Assembly (NCBI RefSeq): GCF_958295425.1
Contig: NC_081138.1
Span: 24,161,886 to 24,225,885, forward strand
DNA length: 64,000 bases
Direction of reading: 5' to 3'
Source of the DNA: Solea solea
Lineage: Eukaryota > Chordata > Actinopteri > Pleuronectiformes > Soleidae
The first letter of the stretch is position 1. Every line of letters starts with the position of its first letter. The notes below the pieces were generated by a model. It had not been told where the DNA came from and ran no database searches. It saw nothing but the letters and a program-made list of their open reading frames with translations. This document shows, in pieces, positions 51,605-61,450 of the stretch. The translations under genes were made by a program, and so were the position numbers.

Positions 51605-52851
51605 AGGGCTGATTGGTTGTCTTTGTGTTGACATTCATTTTCATCATCAACTGTTGTCTCCATGTTGCTCTTTTGATTGGTTCAGCGTCACATTAATAAC
51701 CACATCCCCTCTCAGTAAAAGTACATCCACCCATTGTTAAAACAAAGCAGACAGAAGGATGATCTGATTAGGGGAAAACAGCTGGAGGACAGTGTGTGGT
51801 CAACTGAAGATGAGGGGGGACAAACTGGTGTTTGAAGGGCCCGTTTCAGAAAGCAGGTTTAGTGAAAACTCTGAGTTAGTTAACCCTGAAATGAGGGAAA
51901 CTCCGCTTTGTTTCACAAAGCCAGCTCGGCACGGCACGACACGGTTTAGGTTGTATCTCCACCTACATACTCAACTCAACACATCCATTATGACCAGCCT
52001 GTACGTCCACTTGGCTTAAGTCACCACATATCAAATCCAACCTCCACACACACATCACATCTGAATCAAATCAATCAAAAAACTATATTTTACCAATATT
52101 TTAGAGACGCCCCCAAAATCTCACAAATCATGTTTCCAGGGGAGCTCATGTCTCATTAAGGGGGGCTGAGACCCCCCTGGCTCCCCCGTAGTTCACACCA
52201 ACACTGTGACTGTGTGCACATTAAGACTCTGTCTATATCAGAGCTCCATTGATGATGGCTTTTTTCATTCCCAATGCACACGTTTAACTCAGAGTGAACA
52301 TACACAGAGTTGATTGAACTAATGCTGATCAGCTGTTCTAAAACGGAAAACTCAGAGTTTGAGGTTTTAACTCAGAGTTTGTTGAACCTGCTTTCTGGAA
52401 CAGGCCATTGGAGTTTGTGGCGGATGTTTGATCATGTCATCATCGCAGTCTAATTCAAGCTGCCTGTGGTAACCTGCACTATGATAAAATAACAATAAGA
52501 TACTTCAAAACACACTGATCAGTTCACAGTCTGACTTTAGTCTTTTTACAATCTGTCCTCGCTCTTTCGTCACTGTGTTTACAATCCACAGCCTGAGCTC
52601 CGTTTATCTCTGGTCAGTCTAGTTTTCAGTTTGTTTGCAGTTGCTAGGGTCTGTCCACTGTCTTTCTTCAGTGTTGATAGTCTGCCCACAGCCTGTTTTC
52701 AGTTTTGCCTCAGTCCATCTTTAAATATCTCAGTGAGTGACGCATGAAAAGTTCAGATGAAAAGACAGAGAGACGATGAGTGGATTCTTACCGTGGGAGG
52801 GAGTAAATGCTCAGTTCCATCTTTTTGTCTCTCCCAGAGTTCATAGTCGCC
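42244..52851 (-). CDS. ano9: anoctamin 9 (TMEM16J), N-terminus unresolved
   Basis: Exons, 5' to 3' on the minus strand: 52792-52851, 51107-51232, 50868-51007, 50655-50704, 50466-50524, 50304-50383, 49661-49795, 48787-48883, 48532-48592, 48223-48305, 47805-47909, 46944-47108, 46282-46318, 46063-46174, 45689-45743, 45513-45610, 45243-45439, 44449-44601, 43569-43713, 43293-43415, 43108-43201, 42904-43016, 42244-42277. All junctions are GT-AG and in phase, giving 773 residues plus TGA (42246-42244). The family comprises membrane proteins acting as Ca2+-activated channels or lipid scramblases; ANO9's own activity is less settled. Diagnostic blocks: [99 protein letters not shown]. Likely Ca2+ ligands are kept (NNIFE, EFLEM, FEIRLD). 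The match, including the RSTDV end, is to ANO9 as recalled from human. A first exon must lie upstream. Confidence 0.93.
43456..43517 (+). repeat. SINE/LINE 3' tail fragment
   Basis: It reads GTAAGTCGCTTTGGATAAAA followed by GCGTCTGCTAAATGACAAGTAATG, the very common conserved 3' tail of teleost SINEs. It lies in the ano9 intron between exons 43569-43713 and 43293-43415. Confidence 0.8.
46180..46210. repeat. (CA)n microsatellite in ano9 intron
   Basis: The CA run directly abuts the acceptor side of exon 46063-46174. On the transcript it forms a GT-rich tract just upstream of TCTTCAG. Confidence 0.85.
47262..47560. repeat. unclassified repeat with inverted ends (GTGAGC..AAGTGGC family)
   Basis: The left end TTAGCCACTTAACAAAATGG and the motif at 47406-47434, TTATTAGGTGAGCTTTCTGT, are inverted relatives. 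The right part then follows the order seen at 108-250. It lies in an ano9 intron. Confidence 0.5.
49330..49480 (-). repeat. unclassified interspersed repeat (AAGTGGC..CCTTGTGTCCCC family)
   Basis: The minus strand reads TTGCTAAGTGGCTACAATCA, then CCTTGTGTCCCCACTGGCAG and CATGTTTCCAG. This parallels the copy at 108-250. It lies in an ano9 intron. Confidence 0.55.
51568..51604. repeat. (AAC)n microsatellite
   Basis: About twelve AAC units in the first visible ano9 intron. Short frames through it encode Gln, Asn or Cys runs and are not genes. Confidence 0.95.
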
Positions 52852-55200
52852 CTATAACACACAGATAAAATATGTATCACAACTTTTGTTTTGACATCAC
52901 ACTGTGTGATCTCATAGCAGAAATAGTCTGTGTTAACAAAGCGCTTTTCCCTCTTTACATTAGTTCTTGCCATTCATCCACTCACTCACACACCATTCAA
53001 ACACTGTTGACACAGCTGCCGGGAACAATTTCGGTGTAAGTGCCTAAGGACACATCTGTATGCAAACCAGAGGAGCCAAAGATCCAGACTCTGACTTCTT
53101 GGTCGGAAGACAACGCACTGTATCCACTGTACCACAGCACAAGCAAGTGAAAGGGCATTCTGTCAAACCTTAAATGTCCCTTTACATTAACACACTGTTG
53201 TGACTCATGCAAACACACTTTTTCACAGTTTAAATGCAGGTCCAAACTTGCCCAACATACTCCTCACATCATTCTTATACCATGTGCTCTCCTGCTGCTT
53301 TGCTCTGACCTCTAGCCTTTAAACATCCAAAACAGTTTACTGCTGCGTGCCTTTTACGACAGAGACATGTCTTGAGATAAGACAAGTTTCTATTCTGGGG
53401 ACACAATGAGGTAGATCAGAGGTAGATACCGGAGAGAACCTTTGACATGGGCGTGACTTGACTGCTCTCAGTGATGGAACTGGTTTCTCTTCTGACCTAC
53501 TGAGCCCAGTGTTGCTGAAAGGTTTAGAATTTACAATTTTTCTGAAGCTACAGTTAATGGCAGCGTCACACAAAAAGCAGAGTCCTCCACCTCCTGCCTT
53601 TCAGGTCCACACAGACTAAGCAGGACAACATGATCTGGCCTGCAAAATAACAACCAGGCCTAGTATTAGTATGTGTCCTGAGTGATCTAATCACATGTGG
53701 ACAGCTCCAAGTTCTGATGTGTGAATGCACCTACATGTAAATGTGTCCTGAGATCCACACTGGGAGGTGGTCTGAGACACACATTCTTTTACACGTCTGA
53801 CGACCTCTGACCTGCTGCTTTTTTTTTTTACACTTGTCACGGCTCAGTCATTGATTTAATTGTAGCCATTGCCACACTATGAAAACTAGTCAACACTATT
53901 TTTTAATGACAGTATGAGCAGTGCTTTGACTCACTCAGCTCCTCCTGACTCTTTTCTGTGTCTAACACACACACACACACACACACACGTTTGTTCTTCA
54001 TTCATAGTGAGGACCCTCATAATGCATTAACTAACCCCTTACCCTAACCATATCATCACAACTAAAGTGACTAACCTAAACCCAATTCTAACCCTAACCC
54101 TAAAATCAGGGCTTAAAGCCCTTTAAAGATGTGAGGACCAGCCAAAATGTCTTCAATCCATATATTTATACTATTTCTGGTCCTCACAGAGCCATGAATA
54201 CAAGAACACACACACACATGCAAACATATTAATACAGTCAGACTCCTTAAGACTAATTAAGAATAATTTCCTCACAAACAAATACGACATACATGTGTAT
54301 TTGCATCCAATGCCCACTCTTGTTTGCTTATACTGTTAATATGAAAATAAACGCAAAGATTTCTAAGATATTTTTTAAAGGCATGAAACCAGCTGGAAAC
54401 ACGGCTGAACAATTAATCATTTTCAAATCAAAATTGCAAATGAGATACAAGATCTCTTCTTTAAATATTCTTAAATCATTCGGCTCTAGGAAGCAACACT
54501 TAAGATTTACACTGTGATGAGGAAGAAGAGAAGAGAAGATGTGCATGTGTTGTTTTTGAACATGTTGAAGTCAGGTTCACAGACAGCATCCATGATAAGC
54601 TGTAACTCATTGATGAGGTTCACACCCATTCACACACATCCTCATGTGCGCCTCACTAGTAGAGCTGACTAATAATCAATAATAGAAATATCCAAACTGC
54701 ACGATGGCCAAAGTGCAACATCTAAGCTGCAGCACCTGAATTATTTGAGTAAAATATTTCGTTTCATTTGTCTGACATATATTGTGATTGCAATTCGATT
54801 TGTATACATTTTAAAGTCAAGCTTCAGTTAGTACTGCTGCGTATAGATATAAAATAAAAAATAAATGATCTACTATACCAAAAACTTAATAGTCTGAAAC
54901 ATGTTGCTCTATAAAAACAATGGCACAGAACCCAGAACAATCAAAACTCGAATGACTCAATCACAGCCTTTGAGATCTACTAATGGCGTCATGGCGTTTC
55001 GATGAGTAAACAATTAAGTGTTCAGCCCTTTTTCTTGGTAAAGGCAAATGTGTCACAGCAGCGTACAGTTATAAACAAAAGCACGGTGGTGTCACAGTAA
55101 TGTCCCGCCCCAGAAACCATACTCTCCAAACGCAATGGAACATGCTCTTTAATTACACTACAAATCTACAATTGCGTCATCGTGAATTTTGACATTTTCT
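52852..55200. other. upstream of visible ano9 exons; old repeats
   Basis: No coding exon could be placed with confidence. A SINE-like fragment near 53010-53150 contains AATTTCGGTGTAAGTGCC and TTCTTGGTCGGAAGACAACG. Degenerate pieces of the ATTAATCGCAAT MITE family occur near 54400-54440 and 54660-54830. If the candidate first exon at 61.1 kb is right, this is ano9 intron 1. Confidence 0.4.
53960..54225. repeat. teleost GTGAGGACC-type repeat with CCCTAA words
   Basis: It is flanked by CA microsatellites and contains GTGAGGACCCTCATAATG, TAACCCTAACCCTAAAATCA and TTCTGGTCCTCACAG. The GAGGACC and GGTCCTC ends are inverted. The telomere-like CCCTAA words are only about two units long and belong to the repeat rather than to an interstitial telomere. 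Confidence 0.6.
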
Positions 55201-55259
55201 TTCAGTAAAAAAAATGTACTCGAATAATCGTTGTTGTTTCTAGTAAATACTAATCTCAG

Positions 55260-55806
55260 TATTGACTACGTGAACGTGTTTACCAGACTTAAAAAGGACG
55301 ATGTCCCCAAATGTCTTGTTTTGTTCACAAACAAACAAACAAACCAGAAGGTAGTCACATTTCTCCTCACAATCTGCTAGGGCTGAGCAATTAATCGCAA
55401 TTTTATGGAAATCACAATATGGCAAACTGCAATTTTCACAATATTTGACACACATCTAAACTACCATTTTAGATTAATGATTGTCTTACCTTATACACAT
55501 CTTATTCTACAGACTGAAGGGGAAATGTTTGTTTCTCACAGTAATCATTTTAAATGTGCTTTTTTGAATGAAAATGAGAATAGTGATGTAAAAATGACCA
55601 TATCCACTGATATTCCTGTCAAAATAATCGCAGTTAGATTTGTATTCAAAACCGTTCAGCCCTACAATCTGCACTCTTCCAACATACAGACTGGAAAACA
55701 GCCTCTTCCAAAAGCTCTGAACATGATGTTGAAACAATTACTCGATTAATTGAGAAAATAATCGACAGATGAATGGATTATTTTATGGTAGTTGCAGCTC
55801 TAAACA
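55260..55806. mobile_element. older MITE (ACTCGATTAATTGAG family), interrupted
   Basis: The left part has CCCCAAATGTCTTGTTTTG and CACAAACAAAC. The right part has AACAATTACTCGATTAATTG and ends TAGTTGCAGCTCTA. This is the family seen at 10.13-10.44 kb. A second, younger MITE (55378-55664) is inserted in it. The left boundary is uncertain. Confidence 0.6.
55378..55664. mobile_element. hAT-type MITE with perfect 8-bp target duplication
   Basis: The termini TAGGGCTGAGCAATTAATCG and AACCGTTCAGCCCTA are inverted near-copies. CAATCTGC stands immediately outside both ends (55370-55377 and 55665-55672), an exact 8-bp target-site duplication as made by hAT transposases. It has no coding capacity (287 bp) and is nested inside an older MITE. 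Confidence 0.85.
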
Positions 55807-56271
55807 CAGTTTTACATCTCACCAGGACAAGTGCAACTCATTAATTATGTGTTGCCTTGTGAACATATTGCCGATAACCAGGGGCGTCACTAGGTTTTAA
55901 GGACAGGGGGGGCTTAGCCCCCAGGAGATGCACAGAATGTGAGCGAACGTTTAATTTCACAAACAGCTAACAAAAACTGAGAAATGGCACGTTTTGGACA
56001 GATTTAACAGAGATACTTTACTGTGCAAATGTTTTAGGCCACCATTACATTTTTAACACAGTACAACAACAAACACAGGAAGTACTGTATGTTTACAGCA
56101 TTAACAACAACAACAAAAAGAAAAAAATCCACATAGTTACAGTGCCGTATTTAACCAATGCTTCTTATTCATTAAGAGCCCACATGTATTAGCCAAAACT
56201 GTATGCAAAAAAAAGAGCACTGTGTTCTCAGAAAGTACACCATTTTAAAATAACATGGCTACAATTGGCAG

Positions 56272-56583
56272 CTACTTGGTGGGTGGAAGCATCAAAGAAT
56301 GTCGTCTGTTTTTAAGGGTGGCAAAGGCGTCTATCACTCTATTGTGATTTAGGTGCTGAAGCTCCTCTTTTTCAATTGACATGACTGCAAGACTGTGAAT
56401 GCCATGACTTTCACTCACAACACAATAATTGTTTACTCCCAAATATTTTGAAGTCACACAGAATATATTTTGGGCACATATGTGACTAAAATGGTTGTAA
56501 TTTGAAGCCCTGAAAAAATATAACTTAATTACATAAATTACAGTTATATTAAGGTACTCTTGAAAAACAGCAGAAAGTCCCAC
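56272..56583 (-). pseudogene. hAT transposase C-terminal remnant (left arm)
   Basis: The last 61 codons (SKYLGVNN to HSLMLPPTK) are identical to the plus-strand copy in the right arm. The upstream catalytic and zinc-finger parts are absent. The end pattern SIEKEEL then FATLKNRR is what I expect at the dimerisation end of hAT transposases; the assignment rests on that resemblance only. Confidence 0.5.
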
Positions 56584-57321
56584 GTAATTGCCAAATGCTC
56601 CCTGTTTGACAAATAAAAACCTGGCTTACACACTCTGTAGCCGAAAGCCCCCTGTACAGGAGGCAGCATGAGATGCGTGCTGTATGTCTCTGTGCACGTC
56701 TTACCTTTATTGTTTGCGGTCAAAAGTTACATTTCAGCTCCAAAAGAACTCTGCTACTTACAGTAGCTAGCTAGTTAGTCCGAAATGCAATGTGAAGGTC
56801 CTGGTTGTTTATAGAGTTAGGTGTGCACTCTTCATATTATCTTTGGGGTGACTTCCTTCTGGAGCATCAGCTCCAGCATCAGATGCACACCGTGAAACAG
56901 CTCATTCACGTATGATTATGTGGATAATAATAATAATAATGATAATACGGTAGTAATAATAATAATCACTCCACCACCCCTATTGACCTGAAGGAGTCAG
57001 GGCAGAGGAGCAGAGAGAGTGAGAGGGGAGAAACCTCTACTGGAAAGGTGAGTCTAAAGGATTTCACAGGATAGAGTCATTTGTGATGCAGACAGTCCTG
57101 GAATTTTATGGAACTCAATATGAATATGAAATATGAAACATTTCAGTCCAAGTGCACCATACAAGACTTATTTAACTTGAGCTTTTATTTAGGAGAGTCA
57201 GTGGCGTCATTAGGCCTATGACTGCAGGCCTATCTCAACTTTGCAAGTGTTGCATAATGCTTTTCGCGTATCTTCTATCGACACCCTGAAAAAACGCCCA
57301 CACCGCTGACATTATCTCTCC

Positions 57322-57349
57322 TCAACACACACACACACACACACACACC
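57322..57349. repeat. (AC)n microsatellite
   Basis: About 13 AC units in the spacer between the 689-bp arms. Confidence 0.9.
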
Positions 57350-57709
57350 TTGTGCTGCACTTGCGTCACTGTAACATGTTCAAAGAAATGCAGCATGGCC
57401 TCCCCTTCCCGACACACATACACAAACAGCAAATAGACGGGTATTAACATCGGTTGTTAAAATCGGCGCAGTTTTACTCATTGGACCGATGCCGATATGT
57501 TAAAAAATGACGACCATCGGCCGATACCAATATTAATGACGATATATCGTGCATCCCTACAAGAGAGTGATGTATAAGCCAAATTAGCCTGGCCCAAATA
57601 TTTTCAAGAGTACCTTAATATAACTGTAATTTATGTAATTAAGTTATATTTTTTCAGGGCTTCAAATTACAACCATTTTAGTCACATATGTGCCCAAAAT
57701 ATATTCTGT

Positions 57710-57895
57710 GTGACTTCAAAATATTTGGGAGTAAACAATTATTGTGTTGTGAGTGAAAGTCATGGCATTCACAGTCTTGCAGTCATGTCAATTGAAAAAG
57801 AGGAGCTTCAGCACCTAAATCACAATAGAGTGATAGACGCCTTTGCCACCCTTAAAAACAGACGACATTCTTTGATGCTTCCACCCACCAAGTAG
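57710..57895 (+). pseudogene. hAT transposase C-terminal remnant (right arm)
   Basis: The inverted twin of the left-arm remnant, read toward the right terminus at 58289, as a transposase 3' end should be. Only the C-terminal segment survives; the preceding 100 bp does not extend the frame. Confidence 0.5.
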
Positions 57896-58932
57896 CTGCC
57901 AATTGTAGCCATGTTATTTTAAAATGGTGTACTTTCTGAGAACACAGTGCTCTTTTTTTTGCATACAGTTTTGGCTAATACATGTGGGCTCTTAATGAAT
58001 AAGAAGCATTGGTTAAATACGGCACTGTAACTATGTGGATTTTTTTCTTTTTGTTGTTGTTGTTAATGCTGTAAACATACAGTACTTCCTGTGTTTGTTG
58101 TTGTACTGTGTTAAAAATGTAATGGTGGCCTAAAACATTTGCACAGTAAAGTATCTCTGTTAAATCTGTCCAAAACGTGCCATTTCTCAGTTTTTGTTAG
58201 CTGTTTGTGAAATTAAACGTTCGCTCACATTCTGTGCATCTCCTGGGGGCTAAGCCCCCCCTGTCCTTAAAACCTAGTGACGCCCCTGGCTGGGGGGCTG
58301 CAGCTAACTTATTGTTACTATCAGCAGTGATACTTACTCTCTTGAAAAAATGTCGTATATCCATTCTTGTTCACGTTCTTCTCCTAATGCTGCTCTAGTC
58401 GGTTCTGTGTGCTCCGCTCCCGGTACACACACTGCAGGTACCCAGGTACCGAGTGCAAGCTAGGTTGCAGGGAAAACGTGGACTGGATTTCAGTGATTTG
58501 GGCGTGCTCTATATGAACAAGTGGAATGGACTCGATAACGACGCACTGACTCTGACTCTCTACCGCTTCCATAAGGGAAACTAAGATTTATGATCACATT
58601 TAAGTTAATAATAACTGGTTATATGATTATTTATCTAAACTCAAATTCTCGCCACATTATATTGAATTTGTCAGCACTTTTTTGTAAAAAAAAAAAAAAA
58701 AAATCTTTTTTTTAAAAATGAACATAAAATTATTTAGGGGGGCTTAAGAATATTTTAGGGGGGCTTTAGCCCCCCTAAAATAGGCCTAATGACGCCACTG
58801 TGTAGAATTACTGTGTTAAACTGGTTTCAGGGGATGTTTTGTGTTGTGTTTACATGTTTACATGTTGTCAGTTTTGTTCAGGAGCCACACACCTCTCAAC
58901 CTCCAAGGACCATTTCAATTTCAACAAACTAA

Positions 58933-61064
58933 GACTTTTTACTGCAGTCACGCCAGCCGTGGTTCGCGAGTGCCTGGTCACATCAGCCGCACGTTGTTTT
59001 CTAGTGCGCGAATTTACAAACGTTTACGGTAATCGTAATGAAACGGCATTGAGAAGCTGGGAGGGACTGTGAGGAGTTCAAGATTCATGCTGCTGGGACT
59101 GAGTATCGTTCAGCTGCATCCCCGGAGAGCAATAACAACACTCCGGCGTTATGGAAGTTATTTATTTAGTTATTTACTTAAACTCTGTTTACACACACCG
59201 AAACAGACGATTCCGTCAGAAAACTCACAAAAAAGAAGAAGAAACGAAGTGAAAACTTGAAAGTAGTGAACTAAATACGTCCCAGACTACCTGCAAGCGT
59301 AATATGAAGTATTTTTGGAGTAATCCTCTGTCAAAATACCCAACAGAGGACATGATTAAGTCAATTTCGACCTACTTCGACATGGAATAAAAACCTTATT
59401 TGAAATAAGTAGTCCAAGAGTCATACACTACTGCACTAAGTACTTCCTAGACTACACGTATGAACAATATGAAGTACTTTTACTGTGTACTTTTGGAGTA
59501 ATCCTCTGTCAAAATACCTAACAGAGGACATGATTAAGTCAATTTCGACCTACTTCAACATGGTATAAAAACCTTATTTTAAATAAGTAGTCCAAGAGTC
59601 ATACACTACTGCACTGAGTACTTCCTAGTCTACCTGTATGAATATTATGAAGTACTTTTACTGTGTACTTTTGGAGTAATCCTCTGTCAAAATACCTAAC
59701 AGAGGACATGATTAAGTCAATTTCGACTTCGTACTTCCTAGTCTACCTGTATGAATACCTCTGTTGGGTATTTTGACAGAGGATTACTCCAAAAGTACAC
59801 AGTAAAAGTACTTCATAATATTCATACAGGTAGACTAGGAAGTACTCAGTGCAGTAGTGTATGACTCTTGGACTACTTATTTAAATTAAGGTTTTTATTC
59901 CATGTCAAAGTAGGACAACATTGACTTAATCATGTCCTCTGTTAGGTATTTTGACAGAGGATTACTCCAAAAGTACACAGTAAAAGTACTTCATAATATT
60001 CATACGTGTAGTCTAGGAAGTACTTAGTGCAGTAGTGTATGACTCTTGGACTACTTATTTAAAATAAGGTTTTTATTCCATGTCAAAGTAGGTTGAAATT
60101 GACTTAATCATGTCCTCTGTTGGGTATTTTGACAGAGGATTACTCCAAAAGTACACAGTAAAAGTACTTCATAATATTCATACAGGTAGACTAGGAAGTA
60201 CTCAGTGCAGTAGTGTATGACTCTTGGACTACTTATTTAAATTAAGGTTTTTATTCCATGTCAAAGTAGGACAACATTGACTTAATCATGTCCTCTGTTA
60301 GGTATTTTGACAGAGGATTACTCCAAAAGTACACAGTAAAAGTACTTCATAATATTCATACGTGTAGTCTAGGAAGTACTTAGTGCAGTAGTGTATGACT
60401 CTTGGACTACTTATTTAAAATAAGGTTTTTATTCCATGTCAAAGTAGGTTGAAATTGACTTAATCATGTCCTCTGTTGGGTATTTTGACAGAGTATTACT
60501 CCAAAAGTACACAGTAAAAGTACTTCATAATATTCATACAGGTAGTCTGGGAAGTACTTAGTGCAGTAGTGTATGACTCTTGGACTACTTATTTAAAATA
60601 AGGTTTTTATTCCATGTCGAAGTAGGTCGAAATTGACTTAATCATGTCCTCTGTTGGGTATTTTGACAGAGGATTACTCCAAAAATACTTCATATTACGC
60701 TTGTAGGTAGTCTGAGACGTATTTAGTTCACTACTTTCAAGTTTTCACTTCGTTTCTTCTTCTTTTTTGTGAGTTTTCTGACGGAATCGTCTGTTTCGGT
60801 GTGTGTAAACAGAGTTTAAGTAAATAACTAAATAAATAACTTCCATAACGCCGGAGTGTTGTTATTGCTCTCCGGGGATGCAGCTGGACGATACTCAGTC
60901 CCAGCAGCATGAATCTTGAACTCCTCACAGTCCCTCCCAGCTTCTCAATGCCGTTTCATTACGATTACCGTAAACGTTTGTAAATTCACGCACTAGAAAA
61001 CAACGTGCGGCTGATGTGACCAGGCACTCGCGAACCACGGCTGGCGTGACTGCAGTGACTTTTT
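58933..61064. mobile_element. 2,116-bp fold-back DNA transposon with 8-bp target duplication
   Basis: The element is 58941-61056. GACTTTTT stands at both edges (58933-58940 and 61057-61064), an exact 8-bp duplication that points to a hAT-type insertion. The ends read ACTGCAGTCACGCCAGCCGT inward. The two halves are inverted near-copies: an identical 63-residue frame appears at 59069-59260 plus and 60928-60737 minus, with only scattered differences such as CGCGAATT versus CGTGAATT. The interior is a 178-bp tandem array, three units forward and six reversed. No transposase is encoded, so it is non-autonomous. If the first ano9 exon is at 61.1 kb, it sits in that intron. Confidence 0.88.
59321..60690. 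repeat. 178-bp satellite array with orientation switch
   Basis: The word TAATCCTCTG recurs at 59321, 59499 and 59677 (forward). Its reverse complement recurs at 59781, 59959, 60137, 60315, 60493 and 60671. All steps are 178 bp. The switch lies near 59757, where a truncated forward unit meets the first reversed unit. Reversed units alternate between two subtypes. Confidence 0.93.
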
Positions 61065-61079
61065 GACTGAGACGAACAT

Positions 61080-61450
61080 GTCAAAGTGAGTGTGTTTACC
61101 TTGGAGGTCGTGAAGAACATGTCGGTACGCCGTTTTTTCCCCACACTTTTAGTCACAGAAGAAAAGCAAATAAATCCAGCAGCGTGGTGGTGACCCACGC
61201 GGGGTTCTTCATGGGGCTGTGTCCTTACCACGAACACTTAAAGCTTCATCACGACACTCGTCCACTTTATCAACACCTGACTATTTCCATATTAAACACT
61301 GAGCTCATCAACATCAACCTGCTCGCTTCCGCATACCGACAGGTGAGCGCGCGACTCATGGCTGCGTTCCCTGTGTGAACAGGTAAAGTAAATGACGTCA
61401 TCGTTCACCGAGAAGGGCCACTTTGATGGTGCGTTCACAGCCCACGGGGA
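61080..61450. promoter_or_regulatory. CpG-bearing promoter-like stretch with full CRE
   Basis: CpG is locally frequent (GCGCGCGAC, CGGTACGCCG, CCCACGCGGGG), unlike the AT-rich neighbourhood. A palindromic cAMP-response element TGACGTCA is at 61393-61400. It could be the ano9 promoter on the minus strand or that of an unseen transcript. No TATA box is clear. Confidence 0.35.
61100..61120 (-). CDS. ano9: candidate first coding exon of ano9
   Basis: ATG at 61120-61118 follows the context CGTACCGAC. It opens seven codons (MFFTTSK) and then a donor AAG|GTAAAC. The exon ends in phase 0, the phase needed to join exon 52792-52851. The surrounding 61.1-61.45 kb is CpG-bearing and contains a full CRE. 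There is no homology support for the seven residues, so this is a positional and phase argument only. Confidence 0.25.

Larger units (their letters stand above)
55878..58289. mobile_element. 689-bp inverted-arm hAT-derived structure
   Basis: The left arm 55878-56566 and right arm 57601-58289 are inverted copies that appear identical over 689 bp, separated by 1,034 bp. The outer ends read CCAGGGGCGTCACTAGGTTT inward. Each arm contains the same 61-residue frame (minus 56454-56272, plus 57710-57895). Its LAVMSIEKEEL..VIDAFATLKNRR pattern resembles the C-terminal dimerisation segment of ZMYM1-like hAT transposases. No 8-bp target duplication flanks the outer ends. It is therefore either two 3' ends in opposite orientation or a rearranged fold-back copy. 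Confidence 0.75.
57199..58800. mobile_element. overlapping element bounded by CAGTGGCGTCATTAGG ends
   Basis: CAGTGGCGTCATTAGGCCTA begins at 57199 and its reverse complement ends at 58800, a 21-bp perfect terminal pair. These ends resemble the CAGGGGCGTCACTAGG ends of the neighbouring inverted-arm structure. The right end also carries GGGGGGCTTTAGCCCCCC hairpins at about 58760. Flanking octamers AGGAGAGT and TGTAGAAT agree at only five of eight positions, so a target duplication is not established. A fragment of another MITE (end at 57559) lies inside. Confidence 0.5.

Noticed and set aside
42793..53000. Initial idea that the minus-strand membrane gene is a TMC (transmembrane channel-like) gene
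   Set aside because: The blocks [33 protein letters not shown] and EIRLDAIK are anoctamin signatures, and the exon chain reads collinearly as ANO9.
54060..54105. Interstitial telomeric repeat
   Set aside because: Only about two CCCTAA units occur, inside a common fish repeat with inverted GGTCCTC ends.
59069..59260. 63-residue frame duplicated at 60737-60928 as a possible transposon protein
   Set aside because: The frame lies in the inverted terminal arms of a non-autonomous element and shows no domain. Its duplication follows from the palindrome.
55878..61064. Treating the two palindromes as pure assembly artefacts
   Set aside because: The 58.9-61.1 kb element has an exact 8-bp target duplication and diverged internal units, which an artefact would not create. 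The possibility remains open for the perfect 689-bp arms.
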